This document shows positions 9,071 to 18,196 of a DNA stretch of 64,000 bases, in pieces. The stretch spans positions 1 through 64,000 of the forward strand of contig NZ_RCVR01000007.1 in assembly GCF_016107305.1 (NCBI RefSeq), given 5' to 3'. The translations under genes and the position numbers were made by a program. The notes under the pieces were generated by a model that saw only the letters and a program-made list of their open reading frames with translations, was not told the origin of the DNA and made no database searches. The first letter of the stretch is position 1. The number at the start of each line of letters is the position of its first letter. The stretch comes from Roseomonas sp. KE2513. Its GTDB lineage: Bacteria > Pseudomonadota > Alphaproteobacteria > Acetobacterales > Acetobacteraceae.

Positions 9071-10531
9071 TCAGACCGTCTTCCAGGACGTGGCGCCCTC
9101 GTCGTCATCGTTAGCGAAGAGCTTGGCGTAGCGGTCCTCCTGCGCATCCAGCTTGAGCTTCGGCGCGCTGCCCTTGATCATCCTGTCCAGCAGCTGCCCC
9201 ACAAGGCCGAGCGCGTCCACTTGGTCGTCGTGCCGGCCCGCCGGGAACGTCAGCAGCTCCGCCTCGAAGGTCTGGCGCCAGGGTGCCGCCCGCGGCAGGT
9301 GCAGCCCGTCCAGCGCCATGCGGCCGCGGATGGACTGCGCCCGGACGGCCTTGTCGCCACGGGTGGGGAAGGCGTGCCGGGCCACATAGGCCTGCCGCTC
9401 TCGCATGCGGCGCTCGAGGAAGGGACCCACACCCGCCCTGATCTGCCCTGTCTCCTCCGCCCAGCCGATCGGCCGCCAGCGCCGCACGAGGTCACAGAAG
9501 GCCTCGATCCAGGCGTCTGAGGCTGACTGACCGCGCCAGAGGTCCAGCAGCCAGAGCCGCCCCTGTGGGTCCATGCCAACCACCACGTGCACGGTCCAGT
9601 CACCCCCGCCCGAGGTGACCGCATAGTCCGAGCCGCCATAGACCCGCAGCGTTGCCCGTTCAGGCAAGCTGTCGGCCGGGTGCAGCCACTCGGCGAGGAA
9701 GTAGTCGCCCGTATCCGGCACCGGACGCTGCTGGTACAGCGCGCTCCAGCTGCGGGTGCTCGCCTCCGCCTTCACCCGGGTCAGCGAGGCGGCATAGCCG
9801 TAGGCGTCATCAGCCCACAGCATCTCGCCGGGAGAACGGCCCAGCGGGTCGTCCGCCTCGGCTTCCGCCGCCAGGGATACGACGCGCCACCTGTCCCGCT
9901 GCGTCTCCAGCAGCCGGCCGGAGAGGTCGTCCTCGTTCCACCGGGTCTGGACCACCACGATGGCAGCGCCGGGCCTGAGGCGGGTGCGGAGGTCGTCCTG
10001 ATACCACTCCCACACCCGGTTGCGCCGCGCCTCACTGTCGGCCTCCTCCCTGGACTTCACGGGGTCATCGATCAGGGCGAGGTCGGCGCGGAGGCCGGTG
10101 ATCACGCCCCCGATGCCGGCCGCCCGGTACTCACCGCCATTCGTGGTGGTCCAGAGATCCTCGGCCTCGCGGTCCAGCCCGTAGCCGAGCGTCAGGCCAT
10201 GGGCGCGGATCCTGCCTCGCACCCTGCGGGAGAAGGCACCCGCCAAGTCGGCCGTGTTGGAGGTGGCGATCACACGGCGGTCGCGGCCCTGCGCCAGGAA
10301 CCAGGCCGGGAACAGGTCGGAGGCGTAGGTGGACTTGGCCGAGCCCGGGGGCATGAACACCATGAGCCGGTCGTGCACGCCGTCGGCCACGGCCTGCAGC
10401 TCGCGGATCAACAGACGGTGGTGGGCAGCTGGCGCGAAGCCTTGGGGAGCGAGGGCGTGCTCGCACCAGAGACCGAAGTCACGGCGAATGGCGCGGCGCT
10501 GGCCCAGCTCCCAAGCCGGGTCACTTTCCAT
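9071..10531 (-). CDS. Phage-type terminase large subunit
   Basis: The 486-residue protein is the ATPase/nuclease motor that packages phage DNA. Walker A is PPGSAKST (residues 61-68) and Walker B is LALIDDP (about 151-157). The C-terminal RNase H-like nuclease is indicated by YGGSDYAVTSGGGDWTVH and the late acidic motif RHDDQVDALG. ATG 10531 is chosen because it gives an 11-bp overlap with the preceding small gene. The longer frame to 10621 would overlap that gene almost entirely. No portal or capsid gene follows, which is odd for a prophage: the next gene, on the other strand, is pcm. Confidence 0.9.
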   Translation of the reverse strand: MESDPAWELGQRRAIRRDFGLWCEHALAPQGFAPAAHHRLLIRELQAVADGVHDRLMVFMPPGSAKSTYASDLFPAWFLAQGRDRRVIATSNTADLAGAFSRRVRGRIRAHGLTLGYGLDREAEDLWTTTNGGEYRAAGIGGVITGLRADLALIDDPVKSREEADSEARRNRVWEWYQDDLRTRLRPGAAIVVVQTRWNEDDLSGRLLETQRDRWRVVSLAAEAEADDPLGRSPGEMLWADDAYGYAASLTRVKAEASTRSWSALYQQRPVPDTGDYFLAEWLHPADSLPERATLRVYGGSDYAVTSGGGDWTVHVVVGMDPQGRLWLLDLWRGQSASDAWIEAFCDLVRRWRPIGWAEETGQIRAGVGPFLERRMRERQAYVARHAFPTRGDKAVRAQSIRGRMALDGLHLPRAAPWRQTFEAELLTFPAGRHDDQVDALGLVGQLLDRMIKGSAPKLKLDAQEDRYAKLFANDDDEGATSWKTV

Positions 10532-10931
10532 CGCCTGAGCCCTCGCCCCTCGGCGCCTCCCGGTCGAGCACGAGGCGGGCGGCACGGGCGCGGGCGATCT
10601 CCTCCTCGAGCTCGGCGTCACTCATCTCGCCCGCCGGCTTGGCCGACAGCACCACCTCGTGCTTCTCGCGCCAGCCAGCTCTGGCCTTCATCCAGAAGAT
10701 CGAGGCGGCGGTGTTCTGACCCGAGGTCGCCATCTGGTAGAGGGTCTGCGCGACCTTCACCGTCGCCTCGACAGAGCCGCGGTCGAGCTCCCGGCGGAAG
10801 TGCACGCGCAAGGTCTTGGGATCGATCTCCAGCAGGGTGGCGATGTCGGGCTGGGGGATGCCGAAGCCGGCCATCACCCGCACCGTCCGGCGCTGCTCCT
10901 CGGTGGGGACGTAGGGGGCGCCTTGGGGCAT
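10521..10931 (-). CDS. Putative terminase small subunit / HTH DNA-binding protein
   Basis: The predicted protein has 136 residues starting MPQGAPYVPTEEQRRTV. A helix-turn-helix is suggested by GIPQPDIATLLEIDPKTLRVHF, followed by a helical region (GSVEATVKVAQTLYQMATSG) and an acidic/basic tail. The fold, size and position directly upstream of the large terminase fit a small terminase subunit, which recognises the packaging site. ATG 10931 begins one base after the stop of the methyltransferase gene, so the three genes are probably translated from one message. Assignment rests mainly on context. Confidence 0.7.
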   Translation of the reverse strand: MPQGAPYVPTEEQRRTVRVMAGFGIPQPDIATLLEIDPKTLRVHFRRELDRGSVEATVKVAQTLYQMATSGQNTAASIFWMKARAGWREKHEVVLSAKPAGEMSDAELEEEIARARAARLVLDREAPRGEGSGDGK

Positions 10932-10932
10932 A

Positions 10933-12204
10933 TCAGGCACCCTCCGGCGCGGTGGCGCTGCGCTGCGTCCTGACCTCAGCAAAGGTCGCCCCGCTGCCCT
11001 CCAGGCTTGCCTTTTGGCCGGTGAAGGCCTGCCAACGGAGTACGGCCACATCGACGTAGGCGGGTGAGAGCTCGACCGCGTGGCAGGCGCGCCCGCTCAT
11101 CTCGGCCGCAATCAGGGTCGTGCCGGAGCCGGAGAAGGGCTCGTAGACCGCCTGCCCAAGGGAGGAGTTGTTTTCGATCGGACGCCGCATGCACTCGACC
11201 GGCTTCTGGGTGCCGTGGACGGTGTCGGCGTCCTGGTCCCGCGAGGGGATGGACCAGAGGGTCGTCTGCTTCCGGTCTCCCGACCAATGACCCTTCGCGC
11301 CGTTGCGAACCGCGTACCAGCAGGGCTCGTGCTGCCAGTGGTAGTGGCCTCGCCCCAGAACCAGGCGCTCCTTGGCCCAGATCACCTGAGCGCGGATGTC
11401 GAACCCGCACTCGATCAGGCTCTCGGCGACGGTGCCGGCGTGCAGGGCGCCGTGCCAGACATAGGCCACGTCGCCCATGAAGAGCGCCCAGGCCTGGGTC
11501 CAGTCCGCCCGGTCGTCGTTGAGTACCTTGCCCGTGCGCGCGGTCTTGCTGCCCTCCAGAGCCTCGTTGCGCCAGGAGGGGTCGTAGGCCACGCCGTAGG
11601 GCGGATCGGTGACCATCAGGTGCGGGCGCACGCCGGCGAGGACGGCCTCCACGGCAGCAGGGTCGGTGCAGTCGCCGCAGACCAGGCGGTGGCGGCCCAG
11701 CAGCCAGACGTCACCCAGGCGCGACACTGGCACCTCGGGCGGGGAGGGAATGGCGTCGGGGTGGGTCAGTCCCGAGGTGGGCTCGGCGAGGAACGACGCG
11801 ATCTCCAGCTCGTCAAAGCCGGTGAGCGCCAGGTCGAACCCCTCGGCACCCAACTCTGCCAGCTCCACCCGCAGAAGGTCCTCGTCCCACCCGGCCGAGA
11901 GCGCCAGGCGGTTGTCGGCGAGCACGTAGGCGCGGCGTTGGGCAGGGGTGAGGTGCGCCAGTTCCAGTGTGGGCACCTCAGTCATGCCGAGCTGGCGCGC
12001 TGCCAAGAGCCTGCCGTGGCCGGCGATCACGCCGCGCTCGCCGTCAACCAGGATCGGGTTCGTCCAGCCATACTCGCGGATGGACGCGGCGATCTGCGCC
12101 ACCTGCGCGGGCGAGTGGGTGCGCGCGTTGCGAGCGTAGGGGATCAGCTCGGAGACGCGAGCGCGATTGTAGGATGGGAAAGTCGGGCGGGGGAGTTCCG
12201 TCAT
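10933..12204 (-). CDS. DNA (N4/N6) methyltransferase with N-terminal ParB-like nuclease domain
   Basis: The predicted protein has 423 residues. Residues about 10-100 are a ParB/sulfiredoxin-like domain (IPYARNARTHSPAQVAQIAA, then GVIAGHGRLLAARQLG). Residues about 160-420 are an amino-methyltransferase with catalytic DPPY at 200-203 and the SAM motif FSGSGTT at 357-363. Motif IV before motif I indicates a beta-class enzyme. No restriction endonuclease is adjacent, so it is an orphan, phage-style methylase that probably protects or marks element DNA. ATG 12204 (MTELPRP) is preferred to the longer frame, which has a weak N-terminus. Confidence 0.9.
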   Translation of the reverse strand: MTELPRPTFPSYNRARVSELIPYARNARTHSPAQVAQIAASIREYGWTNPILVDGERGVIAGHGRLLAARQLGMTEVPTLELAHLTPAQRRAYVLADNRLALSAGWDEDLLRVELAELGAEGFDLALTGFDELEIASFLAEPTSGLTHPDAIPSPPEVPVSRLGDVWLLGRHRLVCGDCTDPAAVEAVLAGVRPHLMVTDPPYGVAYDPSWRNEALEGSKTARTGKVLNDDRADWTQAWALFMGDVAYVWHGALHAGTVAESLIECGFDIRAQVIWAKERLVLGRGHYHWQHEPCWYAVRNGAKGHWSGDRKQTTLWSIPSRDQDADTVHGTQKPVECMRRPIENNSSLGQAVYEPFSGSGTTLIAAEMSGRACHAVELSPAYVDVAVLRWQAFTGQKASLEGSGATFAEVRTQRSATAPEGA

Positions 12205-12501
12205 GGCGCCTCTGCCGAGCACGCAGCAGATTACGCGATGAGGTACGGCCAAAGCGATACGACAGGATTGCGCTACGCTTCCTTTGTTTGCGTCTTATGC
12301 GGAGTTCGAACTGAGCCGAGCATTCCGTGCTTTAGCAGGCCAGGTTCTGACCATGGATGGGAGGGTGGGGGTCGTGGGTTTGGTGGGACTGTTGCAGCGA
12401 GCAGCACCAAACTCTCATCAGTGCGAACTCGAAACTTGCCAATTTCCGCGCGTGCGTTGGGAGAGACCCACTAGACCCACCAGACCCACCCCCTTGCGGC
12501 G
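12205..12501. other. Intergenic stretch within the element
   Basis: About 300 bp between the replicative ATPase and the methyltransferase. Open frames here have no recognisable domain. It could carry the promoter of the methyltransferase-terminase operon or a replication or packaging site, but no clear repeat or palindrome was seen. Confidence 0.35.
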
Positions 12502-14352
12502 TCAGCGGGCCTCAACCGACCAGCGGACAACACCGCCTCCAGCACCACCTCGCCGGACAAACCGCAGCTTGTTGACGATCCGCCCCTGCCGATCTCGAAG
12601 GAAGTTTCCCAGTCGCAAGGTGCTGACCACGCCACGATCGCCGGCGATCCGTAGGAAGGCGTCGTTTAGCTCGGGGTGCCGCAGCTCGGTTGGCTCACCC
12701 ATCTGGCTTTCTTCTCTCGTTCCTGCCGCAAGGGCCGCGTCTTTGACGGTCAGGGCCTCGTTCCCGAAGGCAGCCGACCACAGGCGCAGCAACTCTCCTA
12801 ACTGGTCCAACTCGGGATCGTCAGCACGGGCGGCATCCATGCTGCCAACCGGGTCCGCACAACCGAGCCACACGAGAGCAGAGCGGACGAGCCGAGACCA
12901 GTCCGCGTAGGACTGTACGGGGGCGAGTAGGCCAGGCGTACCGGCCGCAAGATAGGCCCGAACAATCACCAGGGCGGCGGAGACATAGGCTCCCCGGGCA
13001 GACAGCACTGTCGCAACCGGATCGCCTTTGAACACTCGCAGCTCTGGCCGCTCAACCCCGGCGTCCAGGTCGCACACCATTACTCGGCGAACCATATCGC
13101 CGCGCACTCGCAGGTTGTTACCTGTGGCGAAGATTACCGCCCGGTTCTCAATCTCGACGATCCGCGATGTGCCGAGGGGGCGGAGCCGCAGCATCGTTCG
13201 CTCTGTCGCCTGAGCGAGCAGATCCCCGCCCAGCTCCCCGTTGACGTTGTCCAGGCTGACGACGGGAAAGCCGGACAGCAGCAGTCCGGTGAGGCGCTTC
13301 TCCGTTTCAGCCTCTTCCGGCGCGACCGAGGTGACTGGGCAGAGACGACCGGTGGCAATGGCACTGGCCACGTCCACCATATAGCTTTTTCCCGTCCCTG
13401 CCGTGCTGGCGCGGAAGGCGTGCATGGGCGCGATGCTCATAGCCCCCCGAACCACGGGCGTGATGCAGCCGGACAGTGCTACGGACAAGGAGGTGCCCTT
13501 CTTTGGTTCCCCCTCTCCTCCTCCAGGTACGAAGGGAAACTCGGCCAAAAGGTCCTTCATCAGCTGCAGCGCGACTTCGGCGTCTGACCGAGACGGTTTG
13601 TCATTTTTCGCGGCAGGCGTGAGGCGGAGGGTCGGGTCGGCAGCATGGTAGAGCCGCGTCGCGGGGTCGTAGCCCGGCTCAATCAGCAGGCTCCCGTCAG
13701 GCCGCAACGTCGGGGTCGTGGTGACGCCCGCGATCACCGGCAGCCGCCACCGTCCTTCCCGAGACAGCAGGATTGCCGCGACGTCACCGGGCGGATCGAT
13801 GACGAGCCACTTGCTTGCCCGCTTGTCGTAGCGACAAAACTCGGCCACGTCGCATAGCACGTCCCGAATGGCGGGTGACGTCACGGCTGCCACGCCGGCG
13901 GCTAGGGTCGTACGGCCGTGGGAGGCAGGCACCTCCCGCGTCACCGGCCGGACCAGCTCATGTGCTCGCTGGAAGATCGGAGCGCCTGCTCGGATGATCG
14001 CGCTTTCCGCCATACTCGTCATACGGTTCAGCTCGCCGGCCGCGCTCGGGATGATGGGGCGCCCGTTCCTTCCGAATTTCGGTGGTGGCTTCGTCGGCTC
14101 TGGCTGCCCCTTTGCATCTTCCGCGGAAGCCTTCTTTTCCTCCGAGCCAGCATGGGTGCTCCCGTTTGGCTTCGGTTTCTCGGCGGCTGCCTGTGCTGCA
14201 CCGCGGCGCTCGGCCACCGCGGCGTGCAGGGCATGTAGGGGAAGGTCGAGCCTCTCGGCGGCATCCTCCACCTCATCTCGAAAGGCGTCCCATGCCAAGC
14301 TCGCCAAGCGTGAGAGCTCGGCCTCCACCGCGGGAGCATAGGACGCGCTCAT
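12502..14352 (-). CDS. Phage/satellite replicative helicase-like P-loop ATPase
   Basis: The predicted protein has 616 residues. A charged linker (residues about 55-100) precedes a conserved region. The ATPase core follows: Walker A TAGTGKS (317-323), Walker B VVSLDN (364-369) and a sensor-like IFATGNN (407-413). This resembles superfamily 3/D5-type or DUF927-like helicases paired with primase-polymerases in phages and integrative elements. Its ATG 14352 overlaps the primase stop (ATGA), showing tight coupling. The exact helicase superfamily cannot be settled by eye. Confidence 0.8.
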   Translation of the reverse strand: MSASYAPAVEAELSRLASLAWDAFRDEVEDAAERLDLPLHALHAAVAERRGAAQAAAEKPKPNGSTHAGSEEKKASAEDAKGQPEPTKPPPKFGRNGRPIIPSAAGELNRMTSMAESAIIRAGAPIFQRAHELVRPVTREVPASHGRTTLAAGVAAVTSPAIRDVLCDVAEFCRYDKRASKWLVIDPPGDVAAILLSREGRWRLPVIAGVTTTPTLRPDGSLLIEPGYDPATRLYHAADPTLRLTPAAKNDKPSRSDAEVALQLMKDLLAEFPFVPGGGEGEPKKGTSLSVALSGCITPVVRGAMSIAPMHAFRASTAGTGKSYMVDVASAIATGRLCPVTSVAPEEAETEKRLTGLLLSGFPVVSLDNVNGELGGDLLAQATERTMLRLRPLGTSRIVEIENRAVIFATGNNLRVRGDMVRRVMVCDLDAGVERPELRVFKGDPVATVLSARGAYVSAALVIVRAYLAAGTPGLLAPVQSYADWSRLVRSALVWLGCADPVGSMDAARADDPELDQLGELLRLWSAAFGNEALTVKDAALAAGTREESQMGEPTELRHPELNDAFLRIAGDRGVVSTLRLGNFLRDRQGRIVNKLRFVRRGGAGGGVVRWSVEAR

Positions 14353-15290
14353 CCCTTCTGGCCTTTCCGGGCAGCCCACCGGGCAAGGGACAACATCTCG
14401 CCGCCGCGGGTGCGTTGCTCGGCATGCTCGAGCAGCCCCCGCCAGCGATCGCCCAGCGCCTCCGCCACGTCCTCAGGATCGTTGCCGGCGTTCACCGCCT
14501 CGATCACGACAGCAAGCGCCAATGGATGGCGCGCCACTTTCTGCCCGACTGCCTGCGCCGCGGCAGCGGCCTCGAGAAGCTTGCGGGCCTCGGCCAACGC
14601 ACCGGGCGCGCCGCCGGTCTGGCCAGCCCGCCAAACCGCCCTTGCGGCCGTCCGATCATAGGCGCCAGGCTGGCCCTCCCGCAGCGCCTCAGGTCGCGCC
14701 AATCCGGCACTCACAAAGGCGAGGTTCAGGGTACGGACGAAACGCCCCACGTCCTCCGCCGCCACGGGGGGAAGGTCCCGCGGCCGGAGAGAGTGCAAAT
14801 TCTCCACCGGCCAGACATACCGGCCGGAAGGAGCCTTCACGTGCGGGCCGAACGCGGCGATCTGCCGACCGGTCTCGTAGCCGGCGTTCAGCGCGTAGAC
14901 CTCTCCGCCGACGCTCGGGAGGTTCACGTACCGGATGGGGCCGACCGGCCGATAGAGCGTCACACTCCGGCCGGGCTTACCGATCCGCACGGCCGGCGTT
15001 TCCCCAAGAGTGGTGAGCCGCACGGCCTCGAAGAGTGCGGACGCGTCCGGCGTGTCACAGTCGTTGTCGACGCCGATCGCGCAGAAGCCGCAAGCGACAC
15101 CCCAGCCGGTGACGGGCCAACGGCGAAGCCAACGCTCAACCTGATCTGGTGAAGGGGGCACCATCGCCAGCGCGTTCCAGCCATTCACTGCTGGCAGCTT
15201 TGCGCCCGGCTTCAGCGGGAAGATGTGCCAGCCTTGATCCAGCAGGCGCAGCGGATCGCAGTAGGGGGTGGCGCTGTATGCCGTACTCAT
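14349..15290 (-). CDS. Bifunctional DNA primase/polymerase (Prim-Pol) domain protein
   Basis: The 313-residue protein begins with the Prim-Pol signature region GWHIFPLKPGAKLPAVNGW. It continues with GWGVACGFCAIGVDNDCDTP, carrying the metal-binding acidic residues, then VRIGKPGRSVTLYR. Such proteins prime and extend DNA at element origins. ATG 15290 is used. One base of it is shared with the stop of the upstream HTH gene (TGATG), and the following ATPase overlaps by 4 bp, so HTH, primase and helicase form one operon. Confidence 0.88.
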   Translation of the reverse strand: MSTAYSATPYCDPLRLLDQGWHIFPLKPGAKLPAVNGWNALAMVPPSPDQVERWLRRWPVTGWGVACGFCAIGVDNDCDTPDASALFEAVRLTTLGETPAVRIGKPGRSVTLYRPVGPIRYVNLPSVGGEVYALNAGYETGRQIAAFGPHVKAPSGRYVWPVENLHSLRPRDLPPVAAEDVGRFVRTLNLAFVSAGLARPEALREGQPGAYDRTAARAVWRAGQTGGAPGALAEARKLLEAAAAAQAVGQKVARHPLALAVVIEAVNAGNDPEDVAEALGDRWRGLLEHAEQRTRGGEMLSLARWAARKGQKG

Positions 15291-15583
15291 CAACGCGGCA
15301 TCCCACGGGCGAAGCGTTCTTCCGGGGTGAGCTCAGGATGACCAAGGGCAGCGCGGGCCGCTCGGACCTGCTGCGCCTCAAAGGCCTCGATGTCCTCCAT
15401 GCGGTAGACGACGGCGCCGCCGAGCTTGAGGTAGATCGGCCCCTGTCCGAGCCAGCGCCAACGCTCGAGCGTTCGGGGTGAGATGCCCCAACGATGGGCG
15501 ACCTCGTTCTGGTGCAGATGGCGGAGAGGAGCGCAGCGATGGGGTGTGCCGCGCGCTTGGTCACCGGTGCTGTTGTTGGGCAT
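15290..15583 (-). CDS. AlpA/excisionase-like helix-turn-helix protein
   Basis: The 97-residue protein starts MPNNSTGDQARG. The core HLHQNEVAHRWGISPRTLER, then WLGQGPIYLKLGGAVVYRMEDIEAF, is a MerR/AlpA-type winged helix seen in excisionases and in regulators that switch on satellite replication. ATG 15583 is preferred. The upstream extension to 15829 has no family-like sequence. It heads the primase-helicase operon, so it probably controls it or excision. Confidence 0.8.
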   Translation of the reverse strand: MPNNSTGDQARGTPHRCAPLRHLHQNEVAHRWGISPRTLERWRWLGQGPIYLKLGGAVVYRMEDIEAFEAQQVRAARAALGHPELTPEERFARGMPR

Positions 15584-15954
15584 GCGAACCGCGTCGAGGT
15601 CGTGCCGCCATGGCCCTGTGCCTGCGCGGTCAGCCCCGTCCTTTCGCGGTGAATCTCCGATCTGCGGCCCCGAAGTGATATGGCGGCGGCCCTCAAGGTT
15701 GTGAGGAATGGCCATAAAAAAGGTATGCAAAACAATGGGTAGAGAAGAAAGTTGTGAGGCCGGCGAGAAGGTTGTGAAGGGGTGGCTGCGAGCTCTTTCA
15801 AAGCCTGGCTTGATGCGCTGTCGGCGCATCCCGATCCACTCAAGAGTGGCTCTTTGAGGGTGGTGAAGCAGCGAGGCGCTGTTTCCGCTTGAGCACCCCG
15901 CCCGGCCTAGGGCATGCGGTTAAGTGTCGAAGCAAAGCGAAGGGAATGACGAGA

Positions 15955-16245
15955 ATGGCCAAAGCCTACTGGGTTGCCACGTACCGCTCAGTCAGCAACC
16001 CGGATGCCCTGGCTGCCTACGCCAAGCTCAGCGGCCCAGCCATCGCTGCTGCAGGCGGACGCATCCTCGTGCGTGGGACGCCTTCCCACACCTATGAGGC
16101 AGGGCTCTCACAGCGTACCGTCGTCATCGAGTTCGACAGCGTGGAGCAGGCGCAAGCGGCGCATGACAGTGCAGCCTATCAGGAGGCGCTGGCTGCCCTC
16201 GCCGGCGGCGCTGAGCGCGACATCCGCATCGTCGAAGGGGTTTGA
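15955..16245 (+). CDS. DUF1330 domain-containing protein
   Basis: The 96-residue protein starts MAKAYWVATYRSVSNPDALA and carries the dimeric ferredoxin-like fold pattern of DUF1330 (GGRILVRGTPSHTYEAGLSQ, then VVIEFDSVEQAQAAHDS). Function unknown. ATG 15955 has GAAGGGA nine bases upstream. The in-frame ATG at 15946 is too close to that site. It is the only plus-strand gene between the two minus-strand operons of the element and may be a passenger or host remnant. Confidence 0.8.
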   Translation: MAKAYWVATYRSVSNPDALAAYAKLSGPAIAAAGGRILVRGTPSHTYEAGLSQRTVVIEFDSVEQAQAAHDSAAYQEALAALAGGAERDIRIVEGV

Positions 16246-16309
16246 GGGCAGTCGCAAACCGGCCAGGCTGCGGCACCTTGTGACCTGACCGACGCGGGCG
16301 GAGCCAGTT

Positions 16310-18196
16310 TCAGGCGACCTGTTCGCTCAGCGCCGTCCCGAGCCGCAGATGCGGGTTCAGCCGATAGCCCTGGAACTTCCTGCTATCGATGACGTCGTCG
16401 AGTTGGAAGGGCACGCCGAAGGCTGTGCGCGACTGTTCTGTCAGCGTCTTCCGCAATCCCACAACGAAGTGCCGAAGGCTGTCTTCGGTCGTTCCCACTG
16501 CGGTAGCCAGGCTCCGCGTGGGGACAAATGGATGTCCAGTGTCACCACGGCCAGCCCGCTGCCCTTCCTGGTAGGCCGGCAGCAGCGCACGGATGATGGC
16601 GGCATGCCTCTTCTTGAGGACAATTTGCCCGTCAAAGAGTACCTGACCACGCGACGCGTCGATGGTGAAGGTCAGTGGACGCGGCACAGTGCGGACGCTG
16701 CGTCTCTGTGCCTGGGTGGCCGTGTCAGGTTCAAGCTCCACCGGGTCGCGAAGCTGCACATCTGGCGCCTGCGTGGCCTGCAGCATGGCTAGAAGGGAGT
16801 GGTCGGGCAGGCTCAGGTGGTCGCTGAGCGTCAAGCGGCCGGTCTCGGCCTCCAGGGCGGCAACCACCGCTTTGCCATGACGGACATGCATCTGGTGCAG
16901 CCGGGTGGCCGCCACGCCGGGCGGTAGGTCGAGGTAGCGCAGCGCACGGAATACCTCGCCATGCGCGCCGAGGAACCCGGCCTCGGAGGAGTCAGCATAG
17001 CGATGCGCAGCCAAGACGTAGGACTCGGCCGTGACCGCCTCCACTCCGGCCCGTCGCTCGCCGCGGAACAGCTCGACAACGTACTGGCTGGCCGGCTCGA
17101 GGTGACCGCACCGCGCGGCGAGGATGCCGAAGCGCCGATCCAGGCACTGGGTGCACACCCCGCAGTGCTTCCCGTTCTTGAACGTGGCCTCGCGGGTGGA
17201 GCCACAACTGAAGCTCGGTGTGATGAGGTCGCCGCAGCCCGCCTCGGCGATGCGCCGGACGATGTCCGCCTTGGTATCCCAAAAGAAGGGGTTCCGAACC
17301 TCGGCCTGGGAGGAAGTCACCCGGGAGAACAGCGCAGCGTAGTCGCGGAGCACCAGCGGGTGCGTGGTCCGCGTGGCGCGGGTGCCGAGGACGTGGCTGG
17401 CGATCGGCAGGTTCGTGCTGACGATGCCGTTCTCGTAGAAGGACACCCCTTTTTGACCGAAGAGGTGGGCCACCACCATGCCGAAGCAGGCGAAAAGGAA
17501 GGAGCGCGTGCGCTGCGTTGACTCCGCCATCTCGCCAGCGCCTTTCAGGCCGAGACCGACATGGAGGAGCTGGTCCTGCCCCGCACGCTCCCTAAGAGAC
17601 GCGGCTAGACGGGTTTGGATGGAGTGGAGGAGGTTCGCCGACTGGTACGAGGCGAGCACCACGGGGATGCGGCGGACCAGCAGCGCATCCACAGCACCGG
17701 CGAGGGAGTCGAGCCCGCCGGAGAAGAGGATGATCTCCTCGGGCCTGAACTCGCCCCGCGGCCCGCTGCCCCGCAGGTCGAGGTAGTCCTGCTGCGGGGT
17801 GGGATGCTCGTCCCGCACGAAGTCGAAGGAGAACCGGTCACCCGAGAGAAAGCCCAGCGTATTGGCGAGCATGACGTTGATGGTGGGCGTGTTCCAGAAC
17901 TCCGGATCGCGTACCGCGATGAGGAAGTGCAGACCGCGCCGCCACTTCGCTCCCTCTCCTTGCATCTCCGGCCCGTCACGGGAAATCCGGCGGTCGGCCG
18001 CGTGCACGTAGCAGGCGATGTCGAACAGGTCGGCAAGCCGGTCCGGCACGTTCGCCATCATCTGGCGGGTGATCTCAGACAGCGTCACAGTGAGCGTGGA
18101 GGTGCGGCGCCCGCGCACGCCGATGTCGAGGGTCAGATCAGGCTTGCGGCGCCAGGTGTCCGTTGCCCCGGCACAATGGATGAGAAGGTCAAGCAT
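16310..18196 (-). CDS. QueC-like PP-loop protein with C-terminal winged-helix domain
   Basis: The predicted protein has 628 residues. Residues about 1-150 are an unknown N-terminal region. Residues 154-364 hold a 7-cyano-7-deazaguanine-synthase-like ATP-pyrophosphatase: PP-loop SGGLDS (159-164) and zinc-type cysteines C331, C345, C348 and C351 (HCGVCTQC). Residues about 508-613 look like an OmpR-type winged helix (FVPTRSLATAVGTTEDSLRH, ending FQGYRLNP). True QueC is about 230 residues, so this is not a queuosine enzyme but a QueC-like ligase of the kind found in Qat and type IV CBASS defence. ATG 18196 overlaps the upstream gene by 8 bp. No queD/E/F is nearby. Confidence 0.82.
   Translation of the reverse strand: MLDLLIHCAGATDTWRRKPDLTLDIGVRGRRTSTLTVTLSEITRQMMANVPDRLADLFDIACYVHAADRRISRDGPEMQGEGAKWRRGLHFLIAVRDPEFWNTPTINVMLANTLGFLSGDRFSFDFVRDEHPTPQQDYLDLRGSGPRGEFRPEEIILFSGGLDSLAGAVDALLVRRIPVVLASYQSANLLHSIQTRLAASLRERAGQDQLLHVGLGLKGAGEMAESTQRTRSFLFACFGMVVAHLFGQKGVSFYENGIVSTNLPIASHVLGTRATRTTHPLVLRDYAALFSRVTSSQAEVRNPFFWDTKADIVRRIAEAGCGDLITPSFSCGSTREATFKNGKHCGVCTQCLDRRFGILAARCGHLEPASQYVVELFRGERRAGVEAVTAESYVLAAHRYADSSEAGFLGAHGEVFRALRYLDLPPGVAATRLHQMHVRHGKAVVAALEAETGRLTLSDHLSLPDHSLLAMLQATQAPDVQLRDPVELEPDTATQAQRRSVRTVPRPLTFTIDASRGQVLFDGQIVLKKRHAAIIRALLPAYQEGQRAGRGDTGHPFVPTRSLATAVGTTEDSLRHFVVGLRKTLTEQSRTAFGVPFQLDDVIDSRKFQGYRLNPHLRLGTALSEQVA

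Noticed and set aside
15290-15829. A longer version of the HTH gene
   Set aside because: The first 82 residues look non-coding and lack family similarity; ATG 15583 gives the normal AlpA/excisionase size.
16310-18196. Genuine queuosine-pathway QueC
   Set aside because: The protein is nearly three times too long, carries a winged-helix tail, and no queD, queE or queF gene is near.
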